DNA of 64,000 nucleotides from Argentina anserina (taxonomy: Eukaryota > Streptophyta > Magnoliopsida > Rosales > Rosaceae), in assembly GCF_933775445.1 (NCBI RefSeq), contig NC_065875.1, forward strand, positions 19,033,555 to 19,097,554, written 5' to 3'. This document shows positions 10,772-23,688 of the stretch, piece by piece. The translations under genes were made by a program, and so were the position numbers. Within the stretch, counting starts at the first letter, position 1. Every line of letters starts with the position of its first letter. Under the pieces are notes generated by a model. That model was not told the DNA's origin and made no database searches. It saw nothing but the letters and a program-made list of their open reading frames with translations.

Positions 10772-12646
10772 TGGGTTTCATTGTTTTGATTTTACTTTCT
10801 TATCCTCTATTCAAATATAACTAATTTCATAAATCAAGAGTAGTGTAGGAAATGGGTTTTTGGAGGTTCCGTATGACAAATTTGTTTTATTAATAGATAT
10901 TTGGACATCTTCTAAAAGAAAAGGAAAAATAGAGATATGGACACTACCCAACATCATTACTATCATTTAGTTTACACTAGAATATGCCCACACCCTATGG
11001 TTGTGGAAAAGTGTGCGGTTATTTATGTGAAGAAGTGTGTGCTTTATTTCTAAACGTATATAAGTTTTGACCGTAAAATCTCTGTTTGTTTGTCTATCAG
11101 TGTAAGATATGAAAATGATTTTACGAAAGTTCATATTTTGGTAATACTCTAGGTGCTTGTTTTATAATAGTAAAGATGTGGTAATCTTATATAGACTACA
11201 AAGATTAGAACATGCAAAACCTAACATTTTGAGAAGTGTATCTTCTTCACATCTTGCAATGTACGTAAGTTAGATTGTAAGGTCTCAATTAGGAGGACTA
11301 TTTGGGAATACATTCTCTATCGATCTTTCTTCATGCACGTACTTCTTCAACGTTGGTTGTATCTTTAATGGGTTCAAAATAATATTACTCCTATATATAT
11401 ATATTTTAGAATTGTTATGGAAGAATGTAAGAATAAGAAGAAACATCATCTTTATTCATTGATAAGGGAGCCTTGTAATCTTATAATGTTCGAATTTTGC
11501 TTCAACATAGTATGTATGGTTCGACATCAAACTAATTCTACATCGTCATTATTTGGGATCTCTCTTTGGATTAGTATTGACATTGAGCTGTCCCCTAATG
11601 ATAACAATCATCCAAGAAAACAAACGAGTGAGTATCATTGATCAAGTTGTGTCATAATTCGCATTCAACAAGTATTATCAAACCAAGTGGTCTCTTTACA
11701 GTTTTGTAAGAACCATGACCTAGTGACACTATGTACCACATTTATGGAGTTACCACGTCACCCACAAAGGGTGACTACATGTCCATTTGTCGAACATCAC
11801 TCCTTACAGACATAGTTGATACTTGAGCATATTTCGCTCAATGCAACATGTATATCTGATCTCGTCACTTTATTAGAAATATAATGAGGTACAGTGGGAC
11901 AAACCACGAAAAAATCAAGTCGTTTAATTTGAAAAAACTTGTTCTTCTCTTCCCCTAACGACGAGGAGACTGGCTTATCAAAAGTGACTAAACGAGATCG
12001 CTTATTAAGGTCGTTATAAAAACAGACTGAGGTGGAAGTTCATGTCTTATGTAAAGACAAAATTTAACATCAAATAAGACATCATTATGCGCTTGTGGAG
12101 GCGCTATTTAACACATAATATGTGGACGATGAACCGTTAACATAATCCGTTAACAATCATGCATATCGTTAGATTGAAACAATAACATGCATACCGTTAC
12201 AACCGTAATATCAATGATAGTGGTATAGATGGATACCGTAAAACTAGACACGCTACAAGCCGTAGCTTATGGTTAAAAAAACTTTGGTTTATCGTGTGAA
12301 GCATGGGACCGATCAATATTTTTATGAGTCCAATATAAATCAGTGTTGAACTATGAACACATCATCAACTAATACATAACCTCTTTTGTACATTTCCTCG
12401 AATGGTTCACTGACTTTTCGAACCCCAAATTCCATCAAATGTTAAGAACAAGTAAAAACGGGTGTTAGGAATCTAATGTCATTGGCCTCATTACCGGAAC
12501 CGGTCGGAAAAGCCCCGAATCGGCCATAATACTCGCCGGAGGTCAGTGACTACTTGTGTCAAGCGGTTCACCATGTTCCAAGTCTCCAAATACCCTCAAA
12601 ATTTTTCAAAATTTTTAGGAAGCGGGTACGTTTTGGAAACGTCGAA

Positions 12647-12678
<32 letters not shown>

Positions 12679-13232
12679 AAAAATAAATATAATAATAAAT
12701 TTTTAGTTTAAGTAACTCAAAATCTCAAATAAATTAAATAACTTGGTGTTCAACATTCGAAATAATACAAATATAATGAGAGATCTAGGTATCAACAAGA
12801 GAGAAGGAGGGTCGGCGACTCGGCAGGAGATCAAAAATATGTCGAAATAAGTCATTTGACTCGACGAAAGTAAGTCTAACCCTTCATTTAAAAAATAAAA
12901 AACTTATATTTTTTTGAAAACTCGTGTTTCCACCGCGTTTCCAAAACACATTTTTTTGAAAACACGTTTCCGGGCGTTTCCGGAGTGGTTCAGCTTCGGA
13001 AACAGGAAACGTGGGTGAAGGCACGTTTCCGTGCTTCCTAGATCATGACATTATAAGTATTGAGTGAAAGGCAAAGACCAACTTCCATTATAGATCACTT
13101 TCGTGTTCGATGAATTCTAATAATGAAAAATATGATTCACTGCATGCGTGCAATTACCGCGCAGTGGTATTCTTACGTATTGATGCATCTTATAAACAAG
13201 CAAATTAAACCATGATTTTAACTACTTACTCC
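10772..13232. other. Intergenic DNA, no gene recognised
   Basis: About 2.4 kb of AT-rich sequence. The largest frame (11417-11641, 74 residues) has no recognisable features. A TA microsatellite lies at about 12645-12670. Around 12900-13040 the words CGTTTCC and GGAAACG recur in both orientations, suggesting eroded transposon ends. I see nothing else supportable. Confidence 0.5.
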
Positions 13233-14041
13233 CTATGTACTGTATGAAGCACATGTGTCGGTATTAGACACAATTCGATACGTAGACACGATATATAAAA
13301 TTTTATTGGACACAGACACATTTTAGACACATTAATTAAATATTATTTTAAATATTTGTAATACCTTATGAAGTCACTTCACGAATTAGTTTTCCAACAC
13401 TCTAATTAATCTACAAATTTCCTAAGAGTTTGTATTTTAGGAAATTGCTTTTCTAGAATTAAAATCATGTGCACACATTAAAACTTCCTCTTCTTCTTCA
13501 AGTGACACCCACCTTTCTTTTCTTTCTCCTCCCTTCTCTCTTTCTCTTTCTTCTTTTCTTCCCTGGCACAGAGCATATCTCTCCCTACTCCGATCCGCCT
13601 CCACGACGTCCCAACAATTCGCACCAACCCAAAAATCTTCCTCTCACTTTCCTTTACCAAACCCAATTCACAAATCACAATTGCATTTCTTTCTAAAACA
13701 AATCGGAGAGGAGAACCAAACCTGAATTCAAGTTTCTCCGATCAATTCTCTGCGTGTCTATCTCAGATTCAAGAACTCTCCTCAAGGAGGGACGACGCAA
13801 AGAAGATGAATGTGAGATGAATCTCAGAATGACGAAGTGTCGGTTGGCTTAGGTTTCAAGATGAATATGAGAATGTGTCGAACAAAAATAACCATGTGTC
13901 CTAATTATTTGCGTGTCCATTTTTGGACACCTGTCTCCAATCCGTATTTAAATTCCAGTACGCATATTGAGGCGTATTTCAGCATATCGTGTCCACGTCC
14001 GTGTCGATACGCGAGCAAGGAGGCGTGTCCGTGCTACATAG
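13233..14041. mobile_element. Non-autonomous TIR element (hAT-like) with 8-bp TSD
   Basis: An 809-bp element flanked by a perfect 8-bp direct repeat CTTACTCC (13225-13232 and 14042-14049). Its ends are imperfect inverted repeats: the left begins CTATGTA then AAGCAC, and the reverse complement of the right begins CTATGTAGCAC. Both arms share GACACGATAT about 50 bp in. The middle (13480-13830) is pyrimidine-rich and then resembles a plant transcript leader rather than transposon sequence, so it may be captured DNA. No transposase. The superfamily is inferred from duplication length only. Confidence 0.65.
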
Positions 14042-14049
14042 CTTACTCC

Positions 14050-14868
14050 TAAGTGCATGCATGTGTAGAGGGAGCCGGATCCCTTAACTACATGTTTCGG
14101 TGAACTCATTTTCATAAACAAGCGAAAACGTACCATTCCTAAATTCTGCAATATACATCTTACTTTTTATGGGAAGTATATTCAAAGGTTAATTACTTCT
14201 ACTTTTCGTCATGATCCGATCCTATTTCAAATACTTTACATATATTACACAAACATGGTTGCATAGCAGGGGTGATCGAATTGATCGAGGTAGCTAGAGA
14301 AGAATATGAATTAGTTTCAGGCTCTGGTATTGTACTAGCTTGTGTCAAATTCAAGTATGAACATAAGTCACAAAGATATAAAAACAATGTTTACATGCAA
14401 TTGAGTTCATTCAAATAATCAAATTTGTTTGTATTTCATAGGATGATGCATTATTGATTCATGACATACACAAGTTCAGAAAGAATATTACTCACCAACT
14501 GCATGTATCCTCCGGCCGGCTTCAAACTCTTTCGATTCATAGCCATTGACTCCATGATATTCAGTTAGCAATGAAAACGACTCTATATTTAGAGAGCAAT
14601 GAATCACCAGTGAATCTGACAGTGATCTGAAAACGCCTGCAAGATTAGTAGAAGTTCCTTTGAGGCAAAGCTTCGGGTAAGAACTAGGGGGTTCCAGAAT
14701 TCCACAGACAATGTATCTCACCGTCTTGGTCCGAGTTAAGGATGGCATCAAACTGACCAATTGATCTCTCAGGTTGGGATGACGCGTCTATCAGACTAAG
14801 TTTTCGGAATTTCATTTCATTTTATAAATAAAACCATACACTGTTAGGGTTAGGGTTACACTAGAGTG
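14050..14868. other. Intergenic DNA, no gene recognised
   Basis: Short open frames on the minus strand (14199-14387 and 14488-14760) carry no recognisable domain. Nothing else is supportable. Confidence 0.45.
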
Positions 14869-14880
14869 GTATAATCCTAT

Positions 14881-15431
14881 CTTTTTTTTTGAGAAAGAAA
14901 TCTAGAATATTATTAAAATGAAACAAAACACAACCGTGGAGGCGGTGGTGGGAAAACTCCCCCACACGCATTCTACCCAGAAAACAAGCAATTACAGTGG
15001 ACAATAACCGAAATAGGTTCAACTGTAACATAACGTATTCCAGAATCGTCGATACCTTCTTACTGTCAACTTCGTGACGAGAAACCCAACGAGAACACCG
15101 CGACCTCCGCTCCCCCTTCTTAGACCACTGCGCTCACACCGGATTCCCAACCCCCCAAACCCGACCGGAAGCTCAAGACAACGCCATGAATTCGCCGCCA
15201 AGAGTAACTCTGCAAACCCGACTTCACTTATCGCTATCCCGAATCGTTGCCCTCTGTCGATCCACCACCAACAACCCCATGATCGGCCACCAAAAGACCC
15301 CCATAACTCCCGTCTGACAGCAACATCGAAGGAGGTGGCGTCGGACGGAGCCCAAAATTCTTTTAGAAAACCCCAGAGCGACTCCTGTTTTTGCGGAGCT
15401 CCAAACTCTAGAGAGCCAAGTTGACAAAGGT
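14881..15431 (-). mobile_element. Poly(A) retroposon (non-LTR), minus strand
   Basis: A 551-bp insertion whose minus strand ends in a short A run (T9 at 14882-14890 on plus). It is flanked by direct repeats GTATAATCCTAT (14869-14880) and GTATAATTCTAT (15432-15443), 11 of 12 identical. Variable-length duplications plus a poly(A) end indicate reverse-transcription-mediated insertion. It holds GC-rich frames on both strands (15074-15424 plus; 15224-15427 minus), neither recognised. It could be a truncated LINE or LINE-mobilised RNA. Confidence 0.65.
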
Positions 15432-15443
15432 GTATAATTCTAT

Positions 15444-15795
15444 AACCACAATCACACGAGTATCAAGAATTGTTGTTGTACTTGAATTAGAGACTCTAAA
15501 CTTCTTTTGGGCCGGGTCAGGAATACCCATGACCCGAATTCCGTCGATAGGTCTATAACTGAAAGTTGGAAATTAATAAGAGGGAATAGATGGATAACCG
15601 TTGTTTCTTTTTCTTTTTCTTCACTTAAATAAAAAAAATTAACTGACTCTGCTTTTAGTAAATATGAGGTGAACCTCCACCAGTGGATGGAAGAACCTTC
15701 GGGGCAAACATCACTTTATGAGTTCTGAAGCTCATCCAATAAGACAAGATTAATAGTTATCCAAACCCAATTGCCCAAATCATAGAAATACTGAA
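15444..15795 (+). promoter_or_regulatory. Former upstream region of the RH50-like pseudogene
   Basis: About 350 bp between the retroposon and the first codon of the helicase remnant. I see no clear TATA box. Nothing else is supportable. Confidence 0.3.
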
Positions 15796-16724
15796 ATGCT
15801 GGGCAAAGCTCCTGCTCCGGTAGTGAACCACCTATGGCCAAAACGCATTGACCCAGAATGGATGGTGGCACAGCAACACTGCAAGTGTAATCTCCACCCT
15901 CTTCAGTTTAAGAAATGGGGAATAAGCTGCAGTCTTGGTCAGAAAGCTGTGGATAACTCTGCTGCAGCTTATGACCTCATGGATGACTTCATTGTCTTGG
16001 GAGCTACCAACAGTGACTCTTCTGTAATCCATGACTCTCCCAAAACCAATACCACTCATAGAGGTCCTATTCTATCTCCCTCTCTCTTTTATCTATGTTT
16101 CATCTCTATTCTGGGTTTTATCTAATTCTTTGTACTTGTTCAGCTTTACCTCAACTTGTATTTTGGCCACTAAGACTTGGATGTATAAAGGTTGAAACTT
16201 TAATGTCATACCAATGAAAGTCTGAAACATTATCTATATACCAATGAAATGGGATTATCCACTTTTGAAATTCCACATGCTAGACCAGTTTATCTACTAT
16301 CGTACATGAAAGGTGTGAACCTGAGGCACATTGTCCTGATTCTCTAGTATTCGTTAACAGTTAAGCATACCTGTCTATTTTGTTGTAATTTTGACATTTT
16401 GAGGGGGTTGACTCATTGAGCATGTAATTCTGTTTACAGATAGTGACCATCAACAGGGGGCACCTCCTAGGAGAGTTGCCAGAGGTGCCGGGAATTTTGG
16501 GAGATTGAAAGTCTAGAGTGTTAAAGCTGTAGTGGAGAAAGCTTCTCGTGTGAGGTGAGACATGGATGAACTCATGAAAGTGAGAGTGAGCTAGATGTAC
16601 AGGAGACATCACCATTTATCAAGACAATTGAAGGTATGAGGAAGAATAAGAAAGCAAATGGCATCAGTCGGGGAAGGAGACTTTCGAATCCTTCCAACTC
16701 ACATGAATTTAGGGACACGGTCAA

Positions 16725-18178
16725 CCCATCTGTTTACCCAAATACATTTATAATACGGGTACTCATGAGACTCAGGTACTCATCTGTTACCTCTCATGCA
16801 GTACGCCGCCAGACATTGGGCAACCCATCTGTCACCCAATATCAAAAAAATATGAGTACTCATAAGCCGGTAACCCATCTGTTACCCCTAATGCAGTACA
16901 CCAGCAGAAAAACTAGAGCTCTAACTACATCGTAACTTTAGCTCGGCCAAGGCTAGGTTCCGACATGCCAACATGTCTGAAGACTGGTCCGAAGACATAA
17001 AACACATCTGAAGACAGAAAACATTTTAACACAACTCAATGTTAAAACCTACGTACAATAACAATCAACCCATGTTATTGTACTACAACATGCGACTCTT
17101 TTATACACATTTGGAAATAATTCATTTATAAATAAGAAAATAACAGTATATAATATAGCAACTCATATATATGTATCGTATTTACTATTTTATACACATA
17201 CACAACCCACTATATTATATACATGTCATAGTTCGATCTTTTTAAGAAAACGTAAATATGAGTCACCACCAAGGGTAGACTCGTCATAGTGAGATTTACT
17301 CACATTCACCATAGTCTATAATCACAAAAACCTTATTCAAAATCATTTATTAAAATAGCGTTTCACTTACCCATGAACCGTAGACGATCAAGTTCATGTA
17401 ATTTAAACCAAAACATATTTTTTAAATAATTTTTTATAAACTAGTGATGCAACGACTATGGTGACAACTTAAACTAAATTCAATAATTATAATACTACTT
17501 CGATCATGATGATCGTTGTGAAGTTTACTCACCTTATTTCCTACGTGCAACTTCCATGACACTGAAAGAAATTTCCTCACTCGTTTCGTCGGTCATTTAA
17601 TAGCATGATAAAATACTTAGAAAACGATACGTAAAATATCAAGTGACTATTTCAGTACAGCTAAATGTGTTCATAAAAACACTGTTCACAGACAATGTTC
17701 ATGTTTTACTGTTTTTACTAAACACTGTTCACATTTACTATTTTTACAAAACACTGTTCACATTTACTGTATGTGAACATTGTTCTTAGTTACTATTCAC
17801 AGTTACTGTTCGCATTGTATTTATACACGAGTTATATTGTTGTTTTACTCATACGAGCTGCAAAGCTTACCGGGTTTGTGTTTACAATCCCGGTGCACCT
17901 ATTCGATGGTGTAGGGGATAGTTCTGCAGGTGTAGATTAGCATAATTAGAGGGATTTCTCTGAAGATTGTCGAAGATTTCTTTCTGCTGTTTGTGGTGAG
18001 GATTGAGTGAATTTTCCATTTCCATTGGTTGTGTATTATTCAAGTCGACTGAGTCATGATGTGTACTCAGTTTCGATACACTGTTATGATAAGATGATTT
18101 CAATATATTTGAGATTGTTTTAGATTTTTCATGGCTTCGAATTCGAATTTTTATCATTCGAAACTCGGGGTCGTGACA
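16725..18178 (+). repeat. Left LTR, internally inverted or composite
   Basis: The last 360 bp (about 17815-18178) match the end of the right LTR in the same orientation. The preceding 1.1 kb (16725-17810) matches the right LTR (22545-23200) and the 5798-7342 LTR, but in inverted orientation relative to the last 360 bp. The two pieces are nearly complementary parts of one LTR, with about 100 bp missing between them. An in-place inversion explains this best; a second nested LTR fragment is the alternative. Confidence 0.7.
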
Positions 18179-18180
18179 GT

Positions 18181-18192
18181 TGGTATCAGAGC
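18181..18192 (+). other. Retrotransposon primer-binding site (initiator Met tRNA)
   Basis: TGGTATCAGAGC lies 2 bp after the left LTR end and matches the complement of the plant initiator Met tRNA 3' end, the usual primer for plant Ty3/gypsy and Ty1/copia elements. Confidence 0.9.
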
Positions 18193-18398
18193 GTAGGTTG
18201 CGTATTTGGCGATTCATCAATATCATCCAGGAGCGATGGCCCGACTGCAGCGGATTCCCATCACATGCTCTTCAGTATTGATATGTCATTGGGTACGCAA
18301 GAGTGTTATGAGCCATACCTGAAGGTTTGGTCCTCTAAATAGAAGTATTGTGATAATACTTCGATGATTCATCTTCCCTCTAAATATCTTGGTTAATA

Positions 18399-19258
18399 GT
18401 GGGACACATGAGTGGAGGTACCTTATCTATTTTTGACTACCTTGCTAAAGTATTGTTTGATACGGGAGCATCACACTCTTGTATTGCTAGTTCGGTAGTA
18501 GAGGTGTTAGGGTTGATTCCTACATCTCTTAGAAGCTCTTTATGTGTTATTTCACCTTTTGGAGTGTCTCTTAAGCTTGAGACAATCTGCAAGGCTTGTC
18601 CTATTGTGATTGGAGTAGAGAATTCCCTGCTTCCTTGATAGTGATTCCGGACCATACCTATGATGTGATCTTAAGAATTGATTGGTTGAGGTCACATCAT
18701 GCTTTGATCGATTGTTTGGACATGGTAGTATTTTTCCATAGTCCCGGGGAGCCAGTTTTTCGTTATCGTTACCTCAAGTCGGATAATGCCATGAGAGTAG
18801 GATTCTTGGCACATGTGGAGTCTGTGGATCAGGAAGTAGCTATCACAGACATTGTTGTGGTATCCGAGTATAGTGAGGTGTTTTAGGTGATACCAAGTTT
18901 ACCTCCTCGGAGAGTTGTCGATTTCTGTATTGATGTTGTACCTGGTATAGCACCAGTATCGAAGGCGCCTTATAGGATGGGGCAGAACGAGCTTACAGAG
19001 TTTAAAGCGCAGATAGATGGGCTATTGGACCAAGGGTTCATTAGACCTGGTGTCTCACCTTGGGGTGCGCTGGTGTTGTTTGTGAAAAAGAAAGATGGTT
19101 CCCTACGGTTGTGTGTGGACTATAGGGAATGGAATAAGACGACCATCAAGAATATGTATCATTTTCCTAAGATTGATGACTTGTTCGATCAGATTTGAGG
19201 GGCTATGATATCCTCTAAGATTGATATGAGATCCAGTTACCATCGACTCAAGGTGAAG
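18399..19258 (+). pseudogene. Ty3/gypsy pol remnant: protease and partial reverse transcriptase
   Basis: Three consecutive frames read as one damaged polyprotein. The first (18399-18638) has the aspartic protease site LFDTGASHS. The second (18596-18886) continues with YDVILRIDWL, where intact elements have a GMDWL-type motif, and ends at a stop after SEYSEVF. The third (18887-19198) has the reverse transcriptase start ([20 protein letters not shown], then LCVDYREWN) and stops at 19196-19198. A further scrap SKIDMRSSYHRLKV reaches about 19258. The catalytic DD motif of reverse transcriptase is absent. Two stops, one frame change and loss of the rest make it non-functional. Confidence 0.88.
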
Positions 19259-22107
19259 AAGTTACAGGAATGCTAACTAGTTTGTGTCGATAGATTTCCA
19301 TCGGATAGAGATCTATCAAGAAGTCTTGATGGAAAGCATTGATCCTGCATTGAGGGATTTTGAGTGTTTCATTGCTGAGGACTGGATTTTAGTTATGCAA
19401 CTAATTCAAATTGAGGCCCAATGAGGTTGAAGTATTGTTTTCAAGGTAAGGGATGTGAAGACCATAGGTTGAATGTGGTTTAACGAAAATTTTCATGACA
19501 AGCATTTCTAACATTATTGGTAAGGGAGTGGTAAGGTGTGTGATACATCCGTAATGTGGTGATGCAATTATTGAGTTGAGATTCACATTATGTCGTCGTT
19601 GCATTTCAACTTGTTTTGGTTGGGCCATAGACAATTGATGTTATTCATTGTTCTTGGCTGACCAAGAAATCTAAGGTGTTGGGGAAATTTCATTTATGGC
19701 GTCATAATTTAATTATTTGCTAGATGAGTATTTAATTGAGAACGCTAATGTGTCGTGAAATTAATCATTTGTCTGGTCTTGAGAATTTGAAACGTAGCTA
19801 TGCCATTGATCCAAATGAGACGCAGTGGTGGTGAAGTAATTATATTGAAGATAAGGAATGAGATGACCTTAGCTTAGTGGTGTTTCAACGATTTTTCTTG
19901 ACAAGCACCTTCTAACTGTGGTAAAAGAGTAGTTGATGACCAAATTCTTCTTCCAAGTACAAATGGTGTTTAGTGTTGGAGACTTAGAGGCTCAGTTCTC
20001 TCCATGCATCAGGTTGTTTATTGTTGGATAAGGAGATGTTAACTCAAGAGTAAACAAAGACAAAATTTTACGATAAGGGAGTGATCCTTTAATTGCTACT
20101 TACAGAGCAGCTATTTTGGCCAAATGCTTTGGCAATTGAGCAGGAGCATTTGGTTTCTCAAAATAATTAAGTGGCCATTTGGGGTTATTGATGAAAGTAA
20201 AGAAACAATTGTTTAGAGTGGTGGTGCAGCGATAATTTTGGGTTAATCTAAAAGAGATGGTGGACTCAATATCAGGTTTCTGTTGAAGTGGTTACTGAAC
20301 TTATTAGTACTACAACTGTGTTGAAACCAATACTTTAGATGATACCACTGGGGTGTTAATGTGGGGGTCATGAGTTATGCCTTTGAGGCATGCATGAACC
20401 AGGGGGTAGGGTATGTCTCATTTGTGGTCGTGTTGGAATTTACACTGTAAAATCCATCTAATTTTCATATTCCACTATCAGGAGATAAATATCTTCTTTG
20501 TTTGTCCTACAAATTGTGGCATACCACTCATAAAAGCAAGTAGCTGTAATTAGTTTCCGACTGTAAGTTTTGGTGAGGGTGGTAGGATGTGTAATGCGTC
20601 TCTCTTGTGGTGGCGGTAGAGATTCTCTACTGCCTTGTGTGTGTTAGTCGATTCTCTGGTGAACTGTTCGAGAGTAATTCTTAGTCCAATGTGGTGTTCT
20701 GTTGTGGTCGTTGACTCATAGAGTTATGATTTTTATCGTGTTGCCTTACGAATAAGGTGTTTGTGTGGGCATCAAACATGACAACTTTTGTGACTTTTAA
20801 TGAGAGAATCATGAAAGGAGGTTGTTTTGTTGATTGGAAAGAAGGGTAGATTCGTGGTTCTAGCGATGCATTGTGGTGAAGTCATGAATGTACTATTGTG
20901 GTAAAAGTATGATTGCTTTGAAAACCACAGTTTGTTATGTAAGTAGTAGGCATGTGTTAATCATTAACTTGACTCATGTTAGATGTCGATAGTTTGCGAC
21001 CATGCTTAGTAGTAGGGGCTAGCTCATGAGGTGAGTATTGCTTGTTAATCCCAAGAGAGTGGTGAATTAGACAAAAGGGTATGTTGACGTCTCTATGCTG
21101 AGAACATCATTAGGTTTAGGGAGGATCATCTATCGACGGTCGAGTTCCATTACAAGCATGCTAACTTGGGTGGCTCACATGTGGCTATTAATGTTAGGAC
21201 ATATGACAGTTGGTTTGTTTGGAAGAAGTTGGAGGTATGAGTAATTGAATACTAAAATGGTCCGAGAGACTTGGAAATTTCGGGTTCTAAGATTTGATAG
21301 TGACACAGTGTAACCATAGATTATGTAGTGTTGATGTGGGAGACCACTTAACCTCGAAACCTCATTCTTCAATAGCATAGTGAGATCTGTCAGGGAAGAG
21401 AAGTCACCTGTAACGTTCGTTGAACTTTTTCGAAAGTTGGTGACATTCAAGACAATGATGTCAAGCTTGTCTCCTAAATGTCCTACTGTGCAATATGTTT
21501 CTTTGAACTTACCTTGCCCTTAAGAGAAGACTATTAGAGTGGCGACTTGTGACCATTTAGTTGAAGGGCTCACTTATAGTGGGGTAGCGGGAGTGGGTAG
21601 GAAGAGAAGTTGACATCGAGGGTATGTTGGACTCTACGGGAATAAGGTTGGAAATTTAGTATACCAACTTCATCAGCTAGCAGGTTCAGATACTTATTGT
21701 ATGCCATGTGCCTATGCAAAGGTTGTACATCCTTGCACTCAATGTGTGTTATATAAATAGATGAAGTTATGACCTGTTGGAATTTCCTTGAATAGTAAGA
21801 TCGTTTATAGATTCGTCTTATTTCTTAAGGATCTTGTTCTGCGGAATATCTTGTTTTGTATTTGATCATGGATGGTTGAGTTGTGGTTCTCCTGGATGGG
21901 TGTTATTATGCTCATTGTGAATTTTCAGACACGATGAAGTTATATAACACCATGATAGAAGAGAAGTGAGTTGTGATCGCCTTGTGGAGGTATCATAAAG
22001 AGGAAAATTGTTGGGGAAGGTGAATCGAAGTATTAGGAAGAAGTTAAAAATTAGTGGCTGAGTAGTGCGCTTAAATTTTGGGACGAAATCTCTTTAAGGG
22101 GGTGGAA
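19259..22107 (+). other. Degenerate retrotransposon interior and polypurine tract
   Basis: About 2.8 kb without recognisable coding sequence. Some stretches look like internal duplicates, for example 19440-19530 and 19850-19930, both with TTTTC(A/T)TGACAAGCA. Near 21981 a TGGAGGTATCATAAAGAGG scrap resembles the C-terminal end of gypsy pol. Just before the right LTR, GGGACGAAATCTCTTTAAGG and GGGTGGAA at about 22080-22107 form the usual pre-LTR motif and polypurine tract. Confidence 0.6.
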
Positions 22108-23688
22108 TGCAATAACCCATTTTTTTTTCTCCCCCTCTCTCCGCACCCGCGCCTTTAGAGGTGAAAATTTCTTTCTGACCCGAATTTTCCGGCCAACTCC
22201 GGCGGTTTCAGAAGACCGGGCCAACCCAGATCACTTCGTCTCCTCCTTGTGCGCCTCCCTGTGGTGGTGGATCGTGGAGTAGCACGCCGGTTTCCACGGA
22301 TCGAAGCCCGGAAGTCAACCCGGAAACTCATCGGTGACCCGATTGTGTTCTTCAATTTTCCGGCGAGGTACGGAGAGTTAAGGCTTCACCACCGGTCTCA
22401 ATCTCCTTGCCTCAACGTCATCAACAACCCCTGTAAAGGTTTTGAGGTAAATCAAAGGGTAAGAACTCGAACCAAGAAATTTCAATTCTAGGGTTCTTGA
22501 TTTGGGATTTTTCGGAAATTCCGAAATTGGAGGTTTTACGCTTTGATTTGTGATTATGGACTATGGTGAATGTGAGTAAATCTCACTATGACGAGTCTAC
22601 TCTTGGTGGTGTCTCATATTTACGTTTTCTTAAAAAGATCGAACTATGACATGTATATAATATAGTGGGTTGCGTATGTGTATAAAATGGTAAATACGAT
22701 ACATATATATAGGTTGCCATATTATATATTGTTACGTTCTTATTTCCAAATGATTTATACTGTGGCAACTATATTTATTTTATTTGAGCAAGAGTCGCTT
22801 GTTGTAGTACAATAACATGGGTGGATTGTCATTGTACGTGGTTTTAACATTGAGTTTTGTTAAAACATTTTTTGTCTTCAGACGTGTTTTTCCTGTCTTC
22901 GGACGTGTGTTATGTCTTCGGACGTGTTTTTCTATTTTTGGACCAGTCTTCGGACGTGTTGGCATGTCGGATTCTAGTCTTGGCCGGGCGAAAGTTACGA
23001 TGCAGTTAGAGCTCTAGTTTGTCTGTCGGTGTACTGCATGAGGGGTAACATATGGGTTACATGGGTCTCATGAGTACCCATATTTTTGTGATATTGGTTA
23101 ACATATGGGTTGTCCAGTATCTGACGGCGTAGTGCATGAAGGGTAACAGATGAGTACCTGAGTCTCATGATTACCCGTATTATAAATGTATTTAGGTAAA
23201 CAGTTGGGTTGCCCGATTTCTCATGAGCACTTATATTTTCAGATATTATTGGACAACCAGATTGACCGTCCTGTGACTCATGAGTACATTTATAATTAAA
23301 TGTTTTCAGTATTTTTCTCTTGTATCGTATTTGTGTTATACTATTGGTTTACTCATACGAGCTGCAAAGCTTACCAGGTTTGTGTTTACAATCTCGGTGC
23401 ACCTATTCGATGGTGTAGAAGATAGTTCTGCAGGTGTGGATTAGCAGAATTAGAAGGTTTTCTCTGAAGATTAAGATTGTCGAAGATTTCTTTCTGCTGT
23501 TTGTGGTGAGGATTGAATGAATTTTTCATTTCCATTGGTTGTGTATTATTCAAGTCGACTGAGTCATGATGTGGACTCAGTTTCGATACACTGTTATGAT
23601 AAGATGATTTCAATATATTTGAGATTGTTTTAGAGTTTTCATGGATTCGAATTCGAATTTTTATCATTCGAAATTCGGGGTCGTGACA
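22108..23688 (+). repeat. Right LTR of the Ty3/gypsy element
   Basis: A 1581-bp LTR from TGCAATAACCC to GGGGTCGTGACA. It carries two sets of internal tandem motifs: four to five copies of a TCTTCGGACGTGT word at about 22877-22961, and longer degenerate repeats with GGGTAACA and CATGAGTAC at about 23038-23290. Its first 430 bp (22108-22540) is not shared with the 5798-7342 LTR, though the rest is, so the two LTRs are different subfamilies with a common 3' part. Confidence 0.85.

Larger units (their letters stand above)
16725..23688 (+). mobile_element. Decayed Ty3/gypsy LTR retrotransposon inserted in the RH50-like gene
   Basis: A 6.96-kb element on the plus strand. The left LTR ends GGGGTCGTGACA at 18178, followed by a primer-binding site complementary to initiator Met tRNA. 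The right LTR runs 22108-23688 and ends with the same 12 bases, preceded by a polypurine tract. Gag is almost absent (a possible gag start at 18236, then about 160 bp to protease). Protease and the first part of reverse transcriptase remain (18399-19258). RNase H and integrase are not recognisable; a scrap around 21981-22030 resembles the usual pol C-terminus. The left LTR is rearranged. No target duplication is readable because the left LTR start is missing. Confidence 0.88.

Noticed and set aside
15074..15424. 116-residue Pro/Arg-rich protein
   Set aside because: It lies wholly inside a poly(A) retroposon with an 11/12-bp target duplication, on the strand opposite to the A tail, and is not recognisable.
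18399..19198. Gypsy protease and reverse transcriptase frames as host genes
   Set aside because: They lie between a tRNA-Met primer-binding site and a matching LTR, have stops and a frame change, and match retrotransposon pol.
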